This document shows, one piece after another, positions 1 through 29,570 of a stretch of DNA of 64,000 bases. The stretch is from Cordia subcordata (taxonomy: Eukaryota; Streptophyta; Magnoliopsida; Boraginales; Cordiaceae): the NCBI GenBank assembly GCA_028554755.1, contig JAPTOF010000001.1, forward strand, positions 8,414,501-8,478,500. Direction: 5' to 3'. The position numbers were made by a program, and so were the translations under genes. Within the stretch, counting starts at the first letter, position 1. Each line of letters opens with the position of its first letter. A model generated the notes under the pieces. It made no database searches, was not told the origin of the DNA, and saw only the letters and a program-made list of their open reading frames with translations.

Positions 1-19
1 GATTATGAAACGATAAGGA

Positions 20-3000
20 CTATTGAGTTGTAGAAGGGAGAGAGACCTGGAAATAAGTCTCGAGCTTCCTCTTGAGTGTGGAATACTCTTGCTTCACGCT
101 CTGGAATGCCCTGATGCATCTGCAGTTGTCATGCAATAACTAAACATTTACAAACCAACCATTCGGTAATTAAGAAATAAAAATTCTCTAGACTAACCCT
201 CTTATAGAGGAAAACATATAGAATAAAGAGCATATGATTTGAAACAAATTAAAATAGAGAACAGGTATGAGAAGATGCATTTTCCACATTGTTAATCATA
301 TATTGCGTTTGAATAGAAGTTAACAATTACATAGAGACGAGCCAACAACTCAAGTAATTTTAATGAGTGACAAAATTAAAACGGATGATTGAGTTGGGGG
401 TGAAAGTTAACAAGTACGTACCCTTCGATATTCTCTGCGTTGCAGTGCTCCTGGAACTGCGTGCATTCCTTTTTAACTCTTCTCGCACCAATGCTGCAAC
501 CAAGTTAGCTTATATATATTGTCAGTTCATTTACATAATTACATCCGCGAAATAACTGCATGCCTTGTCCCAATTAATATATTCTGACTCACATAAGTTT
601 TCGATCAAATAGTCGATATTCTCGATTTCTCCAATGGTGTTTTCTCCCAGTAATTTTTTCATCAGTTCTTTTTTCATTTATTTATTTAAAAGACATTGAA
701 AATCAATAAGATAATATTATTTAGGCTTAAAAATTAATTTCAAAGCCTGAAGACGAGAAATATACTGCTGGACCATTAGTTTGATAGAATTTCTTATCAG
801 TTTCACGCAAAAAGTGAATAATCTTTAAGCTGGTTTTCTGTTCACTCGTTTTCATATTTTGTTTATCTCCATTTCCCGTCTAGAACAACTGTAACTGTTT
901 TTTGTTTTTCTGTCCTTATCCGTCGAGAACAATTGAATACTCGTTTCATAGCTTATGCCATGGCCCTAAAAATAAGGCTGTCTTCAATTGTTCTTCTTTT
1001 TTTTTTCAAATTTAAGTGATTTGAGTCATTTTTTATTTTTAGAATTTCTTATTTTTAGTTTTACTTCAACAATTCTCCTAATTTTATCAAACTCTCAATT
1101 TAAGAAATTCTCATTTTAATTGTATATCAACAGCTCCCTTATTTTACACCATTGCAGTTTTACAGCTATGGGAGATGGAGTTTGTGGATGACTTTAGGGA
1201 TCAAACAAAGCTCCTACATATGGGTGTTTTAATTTTTTATTGAAAAAACCCTTAAAATTTTGCAATCCATAATCACTAATAATTTCCCTAAATATAAGTG
1301 TTTTGGATATTTAGGGAATTTGTTGGAGTTAGTCTAATATTTCAAGAAAATAATGTGTTTATACATACGTACGCACATGTGTGTGTATATATATATTATG
1401 TATAAACTTCCCTCCAAATAAGCAAAAGAACCAACCACATACTATATATTATTTTCATGTTTGATTGTCACTCAGATCTATACTTCTAACTCCGACCGTT
1501 GGGTCAAACAACAATAATAAAAAGAAAAAGTTTGCAAATTACCTTTTAAGTGCTTGGTAAATCAACACGCAAAACCTTTTCTTTAGAAAAAGATATTAAA
1601 CCCTATTCCTTCTAGCCAGGTTTTGCGCATGCAACTGTCTATCCTAAAACCACCATGAAATTTAACGTTCACAATTTGATTTAAGTGTAGATTTCTAGCT
1701 ATCACTTACCTGTCTTTTTCTCTCTTCTTTTCCTCTCTTTTACGTGTGTGTACATATCAAAGTTATATCACTATACATATAGAGAGAGAGACACACTCAC
1801 TAAAGCTTTCGCCTTGTGACTCGTTTCAGAACGCACATAGAATCTGAGCATCTAACGGCGGCCCGATGAATAAACAAAAGAAAGAATGTTTATGTCGAAA
1901 CCTTTCTGAATTGGTTGAGGACGATTGATTTCACTATATATCATTGTGACAATTTCATACATCACATTTGAGAAAAATCGAATAAGACAGAAAACAAATA
2001 GGAAGTGTACAAATGTCGTGCATCAAGATTCAAGAGCGAGTCCGGAATATTTTGTCAATAAGAATTAAGTAGTTTAATTTTCTAAAACGAAATTAGTAGA
2101 AATGTGCAGGTTAAGCGGGAGCAAAATGGTACTAAAGAGACTAAAAATGTAAAGGTGTTTGGAAACATTTTTGTAGGATTGAGGACTACTATATTGGAGT
2201 TGCCACGTTATCTAAAAACTCAAGTTTATAGAGAGGATATTGACTTAATTATTTATTGCACTTAACATGCCTTCTCATGTGTAGGCGTTATTGCATGTGG
2301 ACAATTTTAATATTTTTTAAATAAGTGAAGGTGAGTTCTAAACTTAAAATCATTTGGTTTTTTAGGCTTTAATACTATATTGGAGTTACTACTTTACTTA
2401 AAAACATTTAGTAAGTGTAACTACCTTGAGCTGCTCCCCTTGAACTGGTGCATAAGATCATCCAGCTTAGCAAAACCAAGAGGATTATTTTCCCTGCAAA
2501 TAGTAGTTCATTGCCCCTTGGCATCATTATTTTCATGAGCAGTCATCTTGGCTCTAACGAAAAAGAAATACTTATTGATGACCAAGTCAGAAAATTTAAC
2601 TTTGTATAGTGTGTGAGCACCACATGACTATAACATAATACTTTTAACACGAAATTACTCACAGAGTCAGTTCTATGTTCTGGATCAGTCTAGCAGAATC
2701 AGTGTAAAACAGGTTGACTACTTCCTCCACAAAATTAGGGTTTGCTTCATCTTGCAAATCTTCAAGCTGAACAAATTGTTCATCGAGGTACCCCTGAAAC
2801 AAAGTGTTCAACAATTTAGACTTAGGTGATGAAAATTCGTAATCTTCTCAGTCACCTTCTTTTTTATTTGAGGTAAGAGTCCGTTACACAATTACGAAGC
2901 TCTTTTCTTTCTTTTTCTTTTTCTTTATTTGTTGGTCATTTCGGATTACTTAAAATCATAACGTATTTATTAGTTTGTCAAGAAAATCAAATAATCCAAT

Positions 3001-3737
3001 CTTTTACTTTGCTTTTTATTGTGATTGATTTAATTTAAACATGTAAGAAAAAGTAAAGGGCCAGACAATATTTAAGGTGAAACACGTAAATTAAAATTTG
3101 TCATTTTTAATGAGAAAAAATAACCCTCTCATCACTTATTTTTAGTTATAGGAGTCTAGGATGCTTATTTCTATGGCATAAAATAAAACTTTCTGAAGAT
3201 TCCACTTATCTATTTTTCCAAAAGTAACTATGATTCCTGTTATCATTTCAATTTGTGTCACATATTATGTTGGACAATACAATGTTCTAGAAATCACATA
3301 CGAAAGTTTAAAAACCATCATGAACAACTCAAATATCTATCACCTTCATGCCCTTTCAAGCATTAATTGACGCGTTGCATTATTCTGATTCTGAGGATTC
3401 ATGCTGAAATTCATCATTTGATTCAATGATTTTAACGTCCATATAGTATGTGCAAACAAAAAATCTAAGATTTTGTATCAACAATTTTATAAGAAAGAAA
3501 ATAGGTCAGAAAAATAGATTAGTTCTACGTATATGTAAATCGATCGAGAACATACACTAGGGTCTGTGAAAATAATCAATTTTTTTAAAGTGCGAAATCA
3601 AATACAAAAGTAGTCTAATTTTCAAATCAAAGATGCATGGCAAGCTTTTTCACCAAAGCAAAAAAACTAGAAATAACCTGATCAAAGAGGGTTTTTCTCA
3701 TATAGGCAGCTTGGCGTTGCAAATGATTTGCCTCCAT
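20..3737 (-). CDS. AHP: Histidine-containing phosphotransfer protein (AHP type), 5 exons, 143 aa
   Basis: Phosphorelay shuttle that carries phosphate from cytokinin receptor histidine kinases to nuclear response regulators (family knowledge). Exons on the minus strand: 3737-3678, 2793-2663, 2493-2425, 493-422 and 119-20. All junctions are GT-AG and the joined frame is open for 432 nt including the TAG stop. The protein starts MEANHLQRQAAYMRKTLFDQ. It continues with an acidic helix (GYLDEQFVQLEDLQDEANP) and the HPt signature HQFKGSSSS, in which His79 is the expected phospho-acceptor. Later blocks are IGARRVKKECTQF and KQEYSTLKRKLETYFQ, typical of the AHP C-terminus. Length is close to the usual 145-155 aa. 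Intron 3 is about 1.9 kb and holds a TRIM element. A possible donor (GT at 46-45) follows YFQ, so a final short exon beyond the window edge is an alternative to the stop at 22-20. The authentic (not pseudo-HPt) class is inferred from the retained His. Confidence 0.9.
2192..2410 (-). mobile_element. TRIM miniature retrotransposon, copy 1 (one terminal repeat truncated)
   Basis: Two related direct terminal repeats start at about 2192 and 2378 (both beginning TATTGGAGTT). The first runs to CTTAACA near 2267; the second breaks off after about 30 bp. Read on the minus strand, a primer-binding-like segment (TAGTATTAAAGCC, compare initiator-tRNA-Met PBS TGGTATCAGAGCC) follows one repeat, and a purine-rich tract precedes the other. 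No coding capacity. It lies in intron 3 of the AHP gene, ending about 13 bp from the exon 3 donor. It is related to the copies at 13963-14223 and 24424-24683. Confidence 0.65.
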
Positions 3738-3883
3738 TCTAGTAATGATCTAACTCAAAGAAGAAACAAAAAATCCTCGATAAAAACTGCAAAGAGCTAT
3801 TGGTTTTTGCAATGATATATACAAATATCTATTGTTTTGTAATAATGTGGCCACAGCCTAAGGCATGCTAAAGCTATGCATGG

Positions 3884-3891
3884 TATATATA
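3884..3891 (-). promoter_or_regulatory. Candidate TATA box of the AHP gene
   Basis: A TATATATA run lies about 150 bp upstream of the AHP start codon on the minus strand, a normal plant distance for a TATA box plus short leader. It is the only such motif close to the start. No transcript data support it. Confidence 0.4.
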
Positions 3892-4132
3892 GGGAGAATA
3901 GAGCATAGAAAACAAAATAGGAAAAGATCCGGCTGGGTTCCACATTTCTGCATCTATTTGACAATCCAAATTTCAGCTATAGTTTGACCCCAAAAAATCA
4001 TGCACAGGCATAATACCTTTTATATAAGATAAAGAAACAAGGGGGAAAAGAGAGAGAATTTTACTTTGGCCTTCAATCTTTAATTTGTGAATAGTTCAAG
4101 ACTTGTCCTGACCTTGAAAGAAAAGAAAAAAT

Positions 4133-4603
4133 TGGGTTAATATTACGTGAGAAAAATTGGACATATATATATATATATATATATCTCTATTATTTTAAAA
4201 ATATTCAAATAAGTCAAAATATTTTACAAATATAATCAAATGAGTTACTATTGTTTACAAACATCCATCTTAATTCTGAGAATTTCACAAAGATAGTCAA
4301 ATTAGACTTGTTTGGAAAATATTCATATTGAACATATATTATATAAACATATTAACTTTACTCCTCAGTTTAAGAAAATGAGAAAAAAAATGGGGACTAA
4401 TTTGATTATTTTTGTGAAAAATTAAGAACTAACGTAACATAATATTTTAATACTATAGGAACTAATTTGATTATTTTTTGAAATATGAAGAACTAATTTG
4501 AATATCTTTATAAAATATTGAACACTAAAGTGAATATTACGAGACAATGAATACCATTTTGAAGAAGTATACCGACAATGGAGACCATTTGTATAATAAC
4601 CCA
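4133..4603. repeat. Non-coding dispersed repeat with imperfect terminal inverted ends
   Basis: The left end reads TGGGTTAATATTA and the right end, reverse-complemented, reads TGGGTTATTATAC. The body contains several tandem-like variants of AACTAATTTGATTATTTTT. An (AT)n microsatellite lies at about 4160-4186. No open reading frame. The layout fits a MITE or similar element common in plant intergenic DNA. The family is not identified and the boundaries are approximate. Confidence 0.45.
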
Positions 4604-4777
4604 TTTGGCCTCCATTATAAGATTTTAGTGTCGACTACTGAGAGAATCAGATGAAGCAATTGACGCTTTTTCATGAGCTATAATGTAATCAAATAAACAC
4701 GTTTCATGTGAATTTGGGGACCGGTCTGTACAAAATATGTCCTAAATTCCATGAAGCTTAAGTTTTTTTTTTCTTCT

Positions 4778-4791
4778 CCCCCCCCCCCCCC
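4778..4791. repeat. Poly-C run after a poly-T tract
   Basis: About 14 consecutive C after TTTTTTTTTTCTTCT; intergenic. Confidence 0.9.
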
Positions 4792-6379
4792 AATTTAAGG
4801 GAGACCAAAAGTCAGTTACATGTAACTAATGAAAATTGATTCCAGAATTATTTATATTAAAAGTGATAGACATACCACTAAACCAATAAACCTTTAGTAT
4901 GAAGCTTAAGTTTTAAACGCACAAGTGTTAGATCTTTTTTGTAGTATTATAGTGCATAGTACAAGATCGATATCCATAGGAAGGCTTTTACGAATTGATT
5001 CATGTGAGAGTAGAATAACAAGAGCAAGAGTGAAAATAGAGTTTGTTAAAGAAGATCAACTAATATAATTCAAACTATAGCTATATTAAGTACAAAAAGT
5101 AAAAGCTACAAGAAAAGATCAAGTGGAAGGGCGAAATGTGAAATGGGACCAAAAATAATTTCTCCAAGTTGGACTATGGAACCACTCGAAGGTTAAGCTA
5201 CCGAATTAGCTAGTAAATTAAATGAACCCAGAAGCAAAATTTAAGGTTCAACCCGGTTCCTATGAAGTATAGCATATGTAGGAATAAATAGCAATGGGAC
5301 AAGGTGAGGACGGGGTTTGCATACGTTTACCTTGCACTTGCTATGAAAATCTTTACCTTTACCCCGTCTCTATACCTGGTACTAAGTAAATCTTTAACAC
5401 CATTCCCGTTTTGATTGGATAGACAAAGCTCGTTCCACCCTGCTCTTAAATATAGTATCGATCACCAAAGTCAACAAGACTAGATAACATGATAAAATTG
5501 GGGCAAAATCAATCTTACTGAAAGATAAACTTAAATAACATTAAAAAAATTTTAAAAATTAATCCAAAAAATAATAATAAATCCAACATGAACATATAAT
5601 AGCGAATAACGCAAATAACAATATTCAAATTGTCAACATAGATAAGTTCTGAAACTTCAAAGTCCAAACTCCAAGTCATCACATCAAAGAAAGGTAAATA
5701 AAACATTTAGAACATCATGAACACAATGACATCGGACAACCTTTATTATTAAACTAAGGACATGTTTACATAAATCATAATGCTTATAACGAAAAGTATA
5801 TGCTACATGTTAAAAAAAAAAATTCAGATCTATAGAAGCGTAGTGGATAAATTAAACCTGACCCCAACCTTTACAGTGCCCTTGCAAACAGGCGGGTTAG
5901 GGTGAAATTGTCATGATGAGTAAGTATCTGAATCCCCTCCCCTTGAAATACGTTTTTGTCCAAATAATTATCCCTATGTTGTTTATCTAATTAATTAACT
6001 ATGTGGCGTGCATTAGTTAATTACTCATTATAAGGCTATTTGATATAATTAACTATGTACAATTAGGAGCAAAGACCAACCTAAAATCATAATATATTAT
6101 GCTGATCGGAAACTCAATACGAAGATTTTTAATGTGAACAATCAACATAGATCTGCTAAGCTCAAGATCAGGAACATTCAAGAGGGGAAAATCACAAAAT
6201 CTTACAAGTTACAGGCATGTGTAAAAGAGAACTATACAAAATTTGAGTAACAACGCAGAATTTATATGAGAACAAAAGTCTACTACAATTAGAGATCAGC
6301 TAGGGGTATATTTGAAGACTCTGATCATAATGGCTAACAATAAATGCTAAAATTATATGAAATATAGAAACCATGGTCA

Positions 6380-6760
6380 AAAAATAATTCAATATTATAG
6401 GTTGTGGGGCGTATTTTGAATGGGCTTTAGGGATGCTAATTGTGGCCAAAATTAGGGGTTGTGCTCTTAAAAGGATTAATATTCTTCTGTATTATATAAA
6501 TATAACTTATTGTAACAAGCTTATTGTGTGAGATAGAGAGTGAGATAGCGAAAACTTGAGAGAGGAGAGTTCGAGAGGCAGGGCTCTCAAGCCTAAGCCT
6601 TCTCTTCGTGATTTATTCATTCTTTATAATGAAATTATCTTGTCTACCTGTTGATGTGGGCATAAGACTGAATCATGTTAAATATTGCATTATCAAGGAT
6701 TAGGCAAGTTGTAGGCGTGGATGAAAACACACGAGGTCCATTGGTTCCTAAGGTGATTCT
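6380..6760 (+). mobile_element. Possible copia-type LTR remnant
   Basis: The stretch has LTR-like order: a TATA-like motif (ATTATATAAATATAAC), then a purine-rich GAGATAGAGAGTGAGATAG leader. It is followed by a TTTATTCATTCTTTATAATG block and GATGTGGGCATAAG, as in the R/U5 of several plant copia LTRs. A loose PBS-like TTGGTTCCTA follows at about 6740. No second LTR and no coding sequence were found nearby, so it would be a relic. The call rests on resemblance only. Confidence 0.3.
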
Positions 6761-8140
6761 ACTGTTTTGACACGAGAAATGAACATCGAGACTTGGACGT
6801 GTTATGGCACGAAAAATGAAGAAAGGGAGTTTTAGCAGTTGCTGTCTAGTTGCTGGTGTTAGTAGGCATTATGGCTAACATCCGCAAGCACAAAGAATAG
6901 TGCAAATGACCGTCGTCATCCATGGAGCCACGTCGCCTTTGGAGCTTCGTCAATAATTAATTATTGATGAATAATTAACAATTGAAAATGAAAAGGTTAA
7001 CGGTAATCAATGTACATACCAAAATCACCCTAAAAAAATTGCATATTCAGTTCTGCAAAGAAGTTTTCTTTATGTAACTCAATAATTTAATTAGAACTTG
7101 GTTTAGATATTTCAAACTCGACTATTGAAATATTAGTTTAGTTTTGAATGTGAAGCATACGACTCAGTATGTAGGTCATATTTAACCTTTATTACCTAAA
7201 CTTATATTTATATCATTATTATGATTTTAAATTATGTCTGCCTAATTTGAAATTACCTGCTTTAAAACAAAATTCAATGTTGCGTAATTTAAAAGAACAA
7301 AAAAGAATAGTAATCTCCATGCCCCCATGGGAATTCAACCGCAAAGCAAAAGTAGGGATGGAAGTGAAGGACGTGACAACCACCACAACATTTTATGCCA
7401 CTAGTTGCCTTTTTTCTGTTACACTTGAGACAAGCGTAAAAAATAATTATACTTCCAAATCTGACAAAATATTTTGATATAATTTTTAATTTCTAATCTT
7501 TCTAATTACAGAGAGAAGATATGGAGACCCCTATCTTCAACTCTCGACTTTGTCCAAGTACATTGTATTGCTGGAGTGTGACTAAACATAGGATTGTGCA
7601 TGTGCAATCTGTGGCGCTCAATTCTAATCCTGTCGGTTGGAAAGAATAAATTCTCTGACCAAAAATAAAATAGAAAAGAAAAGAAAACGAGAAGAATAAA
7701 TTCTCATTTTCTTCCTTATCTTTTTTGGCCAACCATGGTTTTTTTTTTTTTTTCTTTGGTCATTTTGGGCAACCATCAGGTAGTTCATTTCTATTTAATC
7801 ATATCCTGAATCAACTTTTGGATTACGTAGTTCATGGTTAATTCAATTTTTAATACAATATTTCTTGAATTATCAAAGTTAATTGACAATATAAGGTTCT
7901 ATTTGGCCTAATTATAAAATTTTAATTGTTAAATTATTGAGCTTTAAGCAATAGAACTCTGATGAAAGTGTATGCTAAGTAAAAATTGTGCACTGTTTGG
8001 CCTTGTATATTAGGAGCTAAGCTTTCAATTATTTTAGGTGCAATATTGTGTTAAAATTTTGCAATAAATTATAAGATGTAACTGATTGAGATATTTTATG
8101 ATTTTGAAAAATAGGTAGAAATTGACTGGCAAAGCCCAAA

Positions 8141-8353
8141 GCATTCTATATTGTGATCCATTCCAATTGGATTGAAATCCATCTCATTAATGTTATTTTC
8201 CTAGTGGTGTATTATGCAAGGTGTAGGCACTGTTCAAAATATTAGGCATTCGATATTGTGATCCATTCCAATTAGACTTAAATCCATCTCATTATTAATG
8301 TTATTTTCTTAGTGGTGTATTATGCAAGGTGTAGGCACTGTTCAAAATATTAG
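8141..8353. repeat. Tandem duplication of about 105 bp
   Basis: Two adjacent copies, 8141-8245 and 8246-8353, share start GCATTC.ATATTGTGATCC and end TGTTCAAAATATTA. A few substitutions and a 3-bp insertion separate them. They are non-coding and intergenic. Confidence 0.85.
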
Positions 8354-8598
8354 AGCAACTTGATAAGGGGGTTAATAAGATTTTAATGCTAGGTTCTCTA
8401 TCCCATTTAAAATGCCTATAATCTATAAATGGACTATTAAAGTTGGCCTGGCTTATTCACATCAACCATAAATAAGTTGGAAAGGGGCAGGGAGTACCTA
8501 ATCGAAACTTGTCTACCATTACACGCTGCTAAAGTTTCATTATAGAATTATCAAAAGCAATTTTAGTGGTCTCAAATCAAGGTATGCGTCAAGACTAA

Positions 8599-9388
8599 GG
8601 GCATGTTCGGCAAAATTAGCTATTAGAGTAGTAGATAGCTGTTTAAGTAGCAAATAGTAGTTTGAGTAGTTGATAGCTGTTGTATTTTAGCTGTTAGCGG
8701 ATAACTGTTTGATTAGTTGATTGAATAATATGTGTTCGATAAAATTAGTTGTTTGATTAGTTGATGAATGAAAAATGACATAAAAAGATATTGGTATTAT
8801 GTTATTATGTTATTATTTTATGATAAATATAATTATTATTACTATTATTGAAATGAGATAATTTATTTCATAATTAGATATATGTTTCTTGTAATAACAT
8901 TTGATTATTAAAGTATAATAAAATTACTTTTGATAAATAAATTTTATTAATATTACAATAAATGTTATTATTGTAGAAATATTTTTTAATTGATCAAAGA
9001 TTTATGTTTTCAAGAAAAATAATAAATGGATGAATAAGACTTACACATTTTTTGTATATTTTGATATAGATAGGATTTAAAATTACTTTTTATATTATTA
9101 TACTTGTGAAAAAAAATATAAAAACGTAGAAAGAGATTGTATAGTAAGTAGAATTGCCAAAAAATAATGAAAAGAGGGTAAAATTGTCAAAATAAAAAAT
9201 GAAATAGTATCCACTATCTGAAACGTTAAAAATATTAACGTTTCAGAAATACTACTTCAAACACTGTTTCAACCAAAAACACTACCTAAAATACTACTTT
9301 ACCGAACAACAAAAATAAGAGAAGATAGTGATTTGACCAAGTCAAAATAGTATTTTTACTAATTGAAACACTATTGCCAAACAGTGCC
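8599..9388. mobile_element. Non-autonomous DNA transposon, PIF/Harbinger-like, 790 bp
   Basis: The left end GGGCATGTTCGGCAA and the inverted right end GGCACTGTTTGGCAA form imperfect terminal inverted repeats. TAA flanks both ends (8596-8598 and 9389-9391), matching a 3-bp target duplication typical of PIF/Harbinger. The left part carries repeated AGCTGTT/GATAGCTG motifs. The interior is AT-rich without coding capacity. A second, diverged copy lies at 62733-63420. Superfamily assignment is an inference from TSD length and the TGTTTGG core. Confidence 0.6.
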
Positions 9389-10878
9389 TAAATTATCTAA
9401 TTTTAACCGTACCAGTATTTTTATTTTCTAGTACTAGTTTTATTAGACTTTAACATATTGAACTTTAAAAAAGATGTAGTATTTTGAGGAAAAAATAAGC
9501 AAACAATTTCTTATACAACGCAAAAACAACTTCTTCAAAGCAGTTTTTAAAGAGTTCTAATCTAAAGCTTCTAATTTTTCAACTTTTTCTAACATTAGCT
9601 TCTATAAAAAGCTTTGCTAAGAATAGGTTAGACAAATTAATTTAACTTTTAAACTCTCAAAAAATACTTTGAAAACGTCTGAAAATAGACCTAAACGTAC
9701 AAGTATAATTCCTACACGATCGTCTCGCATTTATGTTATTCTCGTTTACATTAAGTGCTTCAACTTACGACCCTTGACAGCGGATGGTTTTCGTAGTTAT
9801 GATGTAATAATATTATGCGAGAGAGTAATACTATAATAAAATAAAATAATCATTACATCTGCGTGTTTAATGGTTCAACCTTTCTTATTATAACTATATT
9901 ACCACTTCATGATATTATAACATTATGAGAAATAAAAATTAATAAAATAATAATACCATTATTTAATTTCTACACTTAAACCCAAACCATTTCGCTATGA
10001 CTATTACTTTTACCACCCCTATTACAATTGATTTCCTAATACACATGATGCATTTTAAATTTGTCCCTAATCAAATTAAAAATTCCCCTATATTGATACA
10101 AGAGAAATTTTAACCATTCATATGTCCCTACTCGACCACGCTTTACCAATCTTTAGTTCAAGTTGTAGTAGCTTCATGGATGAATGCCAAATGATTAGTA
10201 CAACCATCGCATGAAAAAAACTAACAAATCTATCATCATCAGAAGTCGTATCCAACGCCCGTTCCAAGTCATGAACACAATCCCTAAGAAGGACGCAACT
10301 ATCTTAGAATGAATATTTAGAATATAGCAATGAAAATATCAGCAGGTAATCATATAATCAGCCAAAATAAGTACATGTAATTGCAGGATATCTAGAGATC
10401 AGTAACTGTTGAAAAGCCTCATCACTGTATAGCCAACTACCATTGTCTATAATTTTTTAGGAGTCAAGGAAAATAGTGATCACTGACTAGACTTCCAAAC
10501 TAAAGTCCCCGAAAAGCTAGCTAACATTTTTGGCCTATTTTAAATGACTTTATACATAAAAATCAAAGTTAAAAAAAGTTTAAAAAAAATAATAATAAAA
10601 CCTCCAAAGTAGTACTTTTGGGAAAAATAAAAGATTTTTGAAAAGCCATTTTTACATTATATTAGATTTTTTTCCCCTCAAAGATATTACATATTTTTAT
10701 AAGTCCAACATTATCCTCAAAACAACTAAAGCTCAATTATTGAAATGCAAGGCTAAACACTCATCTACTTTTATTTAACAATGCTTTTATCCAAAACCCT
10801 ATTGTTAAAAATTCTACACCTCAACAACTGAAATCTCGTGATTAGACCACACAGAACCTCCCTTCAAAACCAAAAAAA

Positions 10879-10901
10879 GGGGGGAGGGGAGGGGGGGGGG
10901 G
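10879..10901. repeat. G-run cluster
   Basis: Three G-runs (about 6, 4 and 11) separated by single A residues after an A-tract. Frames across it give Gly or Pro homopolymers and are not genes. Confidence 0.9.
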
Positions 10902-12424
10902 AAGCCTTGTCACTTTGTCAGTATTCACACAACGATTGGGATAAGCAAACAGTACGGAGATATACAGTAACATGTATGAGCCAAGAGAACGGCCAAGATG
11001 ATTGTGGGGGGAGGAGAATAGAGTTCCAATAATTAGCAGGCAAGTCCTTTTCATGTTTCATCCTGTATCAAGCCAGCAATTTCAGTAATGGTCCAAAGCA
11101 AATGAAGAATTGGCACAAGCAGCAAATAAAGAACTGACACAAACCAAACATGCTTTATTCCTTTGCCACCCACTTCAGGGAGAGAGACAAGAAGAGAGAG
11201 GAAGGAGAGTTCTATATATGCAATCCTTGACCTCTCTCTCTCCCTCTCTCTCGTGTAGCCTCGTGGTAGATGCAGCTGAGTGGTCACATACCTGCCTTTC
11301 TAAAAGAAACAAAAGCAGGTGAGTGGGTGACAGAAATGGCATCAGAATAAGACTGCATGCTTTTTTTCTTCCTCCCATTTGAACAGATGGATATCCCTTC
11401 CAATCATCATCTGCTATGTCGATAAGGAACCCATGCTGGATAGAATCCTTCTTATAATGCAGTTCAGAGAGGTTGCCAGAAAAGAATGAATTTATAACAA
11501 AGGATTTGCGTTAGATCTAATCCCCAAAAGTGTTCCAGCACATAGTAATTAAGTACACTGGAATCTCATCTACTACTAAAATCATAACTTTGACCATCCC
11601 CGCAAAATTTACTTTTCAAAAAGAAGTATAAAGGTATTAGAGCTTTCCTTGAAAATCACTCATGAACAACCAATATGCAGCATCATATCTTCCAGAGCAC
11701 ATTATATCATGACAATCTTGTGGAGGAGCTAAAACAACGTACTAGTTATGATGACCAAGTAAAAATTCTTCCAACAACAAATCATTAAAAGATATAACAC
11801 ATTCAATTTCCTTTTGCACAACACATTCAATCGTTTAGAGACCTGAACAGAGAGTACAAAAGAAGAACTTACTAAATGCAGAAAGGAGTAGTGATGACTA
11901 GTCGTTCTAGACACCAGATTAAGGAGAGCATTATATTCAAGTACACTTCAAGAAGAAGCAAAATAGCAGCAGGGTTTATAATGTCTTTCTTTATCTAGGA
12001 GAAAGAAAACAATGAAGTTCACTATTTTAGCTTAATATGTAACATTTGGATCGACTGTTGTGATTCATATACACAACACAAACAATTTCAGCTTGAGAAG
12101 TACATTTCATAATAAGTAGAAAAATCTAACGAGCATTCTAAGGGGACAAAATGCAACTAGATGACGATAAAGTTTAAAAAAATATTCAAAACCACCAGAT
12201 TCGCAAATCAATCAAGGAATACAAGAGCTCACCCTTTAATAAAGGGAAGGTCAACGTCAAAGCAAAGAATATTATGTGCCTTTCTGCTAATCATGTCTCC
12301 TTTTAGTCAAGAATCAGGTCATTGGTATAATTGGATGATGTCTGGACGAACTTGGACCGTGGACGTGTCAGCCTTCAGGATACCACATCACTGGCTTTTG
12401 CACTCCAAGCAATGGTGATCATAC

Positions 12425-29095
<16,671 letters not shown>

Positions 29096-29396
29096 TTTTT
29101 TTAATTTATTTATTTATTTATTCTGATTAACTTTATTGTGTTTTTGATATATTGGAGAGCTATCAGCAATGGCCGCAGCTGTTTGTCCTCGGACGTGGAT
29201 ATGAGAGGATTAGCTGTAGAGGACAAGAGAGGCCTCCTGAGGCAAGAAACATGAGTTTTGAAAAAAATAATAATAATAATAAATAAATAAATAAAAACTT
29301 ATGAAATAAACTTATGACTTATGAGCTTATTTTTATTGACGCCCTTGCATTATTTTATAAAAGAAGAGAGAGCCCAACCCCTAACTTTCTATTTAC

Positions 29397-29570
29397 GGGA
29401 TTCGTTTAGATGTGTTTTTTTTTTATTTTTTAAGTATTTTTAATAATTTTTAGAAAAAATATGTTTTTGAAGAAGTTAAAATTTTTAATTTTTGAAAAAA
29501 GTTGTATTGGAGTTTTTTTTTTTAATTTTAGTTTTTTTAAAAGTCAAATCAAATAATTATTAGAATATTT
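29397..29570. mobile_element. Partial MITE with GGG..CGTTTAGAT end
   Basis: Begins GGGATTCGTTTAGATGTG, matching the end of the complete elements at 30888-31106 and 39870-40095. It is followed by the same kind of T-rich body (AAAGTTGTATTGGAG, AAAAGTCAAATCAAATA). The opposite inverted end is not visible, so it is probably truncated. Confidence 0.45.

Larger units (their letters stand above)
3738..12424. other. Intergenic region between AHP and the tryptophanyl-tRNA synthetase gene
   Basis: About 8.7 kb with no gene I can support. It contains a TIR-like repeat (4133-4603), a poly-C run (4778-4791), a possible retroelement LTR remnant (6380-6760), a tandem duplication (8141-8353) and a Harbinger-like element (8599-9388). 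The stretch 4905-5110 resembles the edge of a decayed retrotransposon. 5270-5930 holds C/G-rich scraps in AT-rich DNA that look repeat-derived. Between 9400 and 12424 there are only short spurious frames and a long G-run at 10879-10901. Confidence 0.6.

Noticed and set aside
10842..11378. Overlapping short frames downstream of OVA4
   Set aside because: Frames overlap on both strands, contain Gly/Pro or GA-microsatellite-coded repeats, and show no family motif. A piece near 11395-11470 (minus, DDDWKGYPSVQMGG) looked faintly protein-like but matches nothing I recognise.
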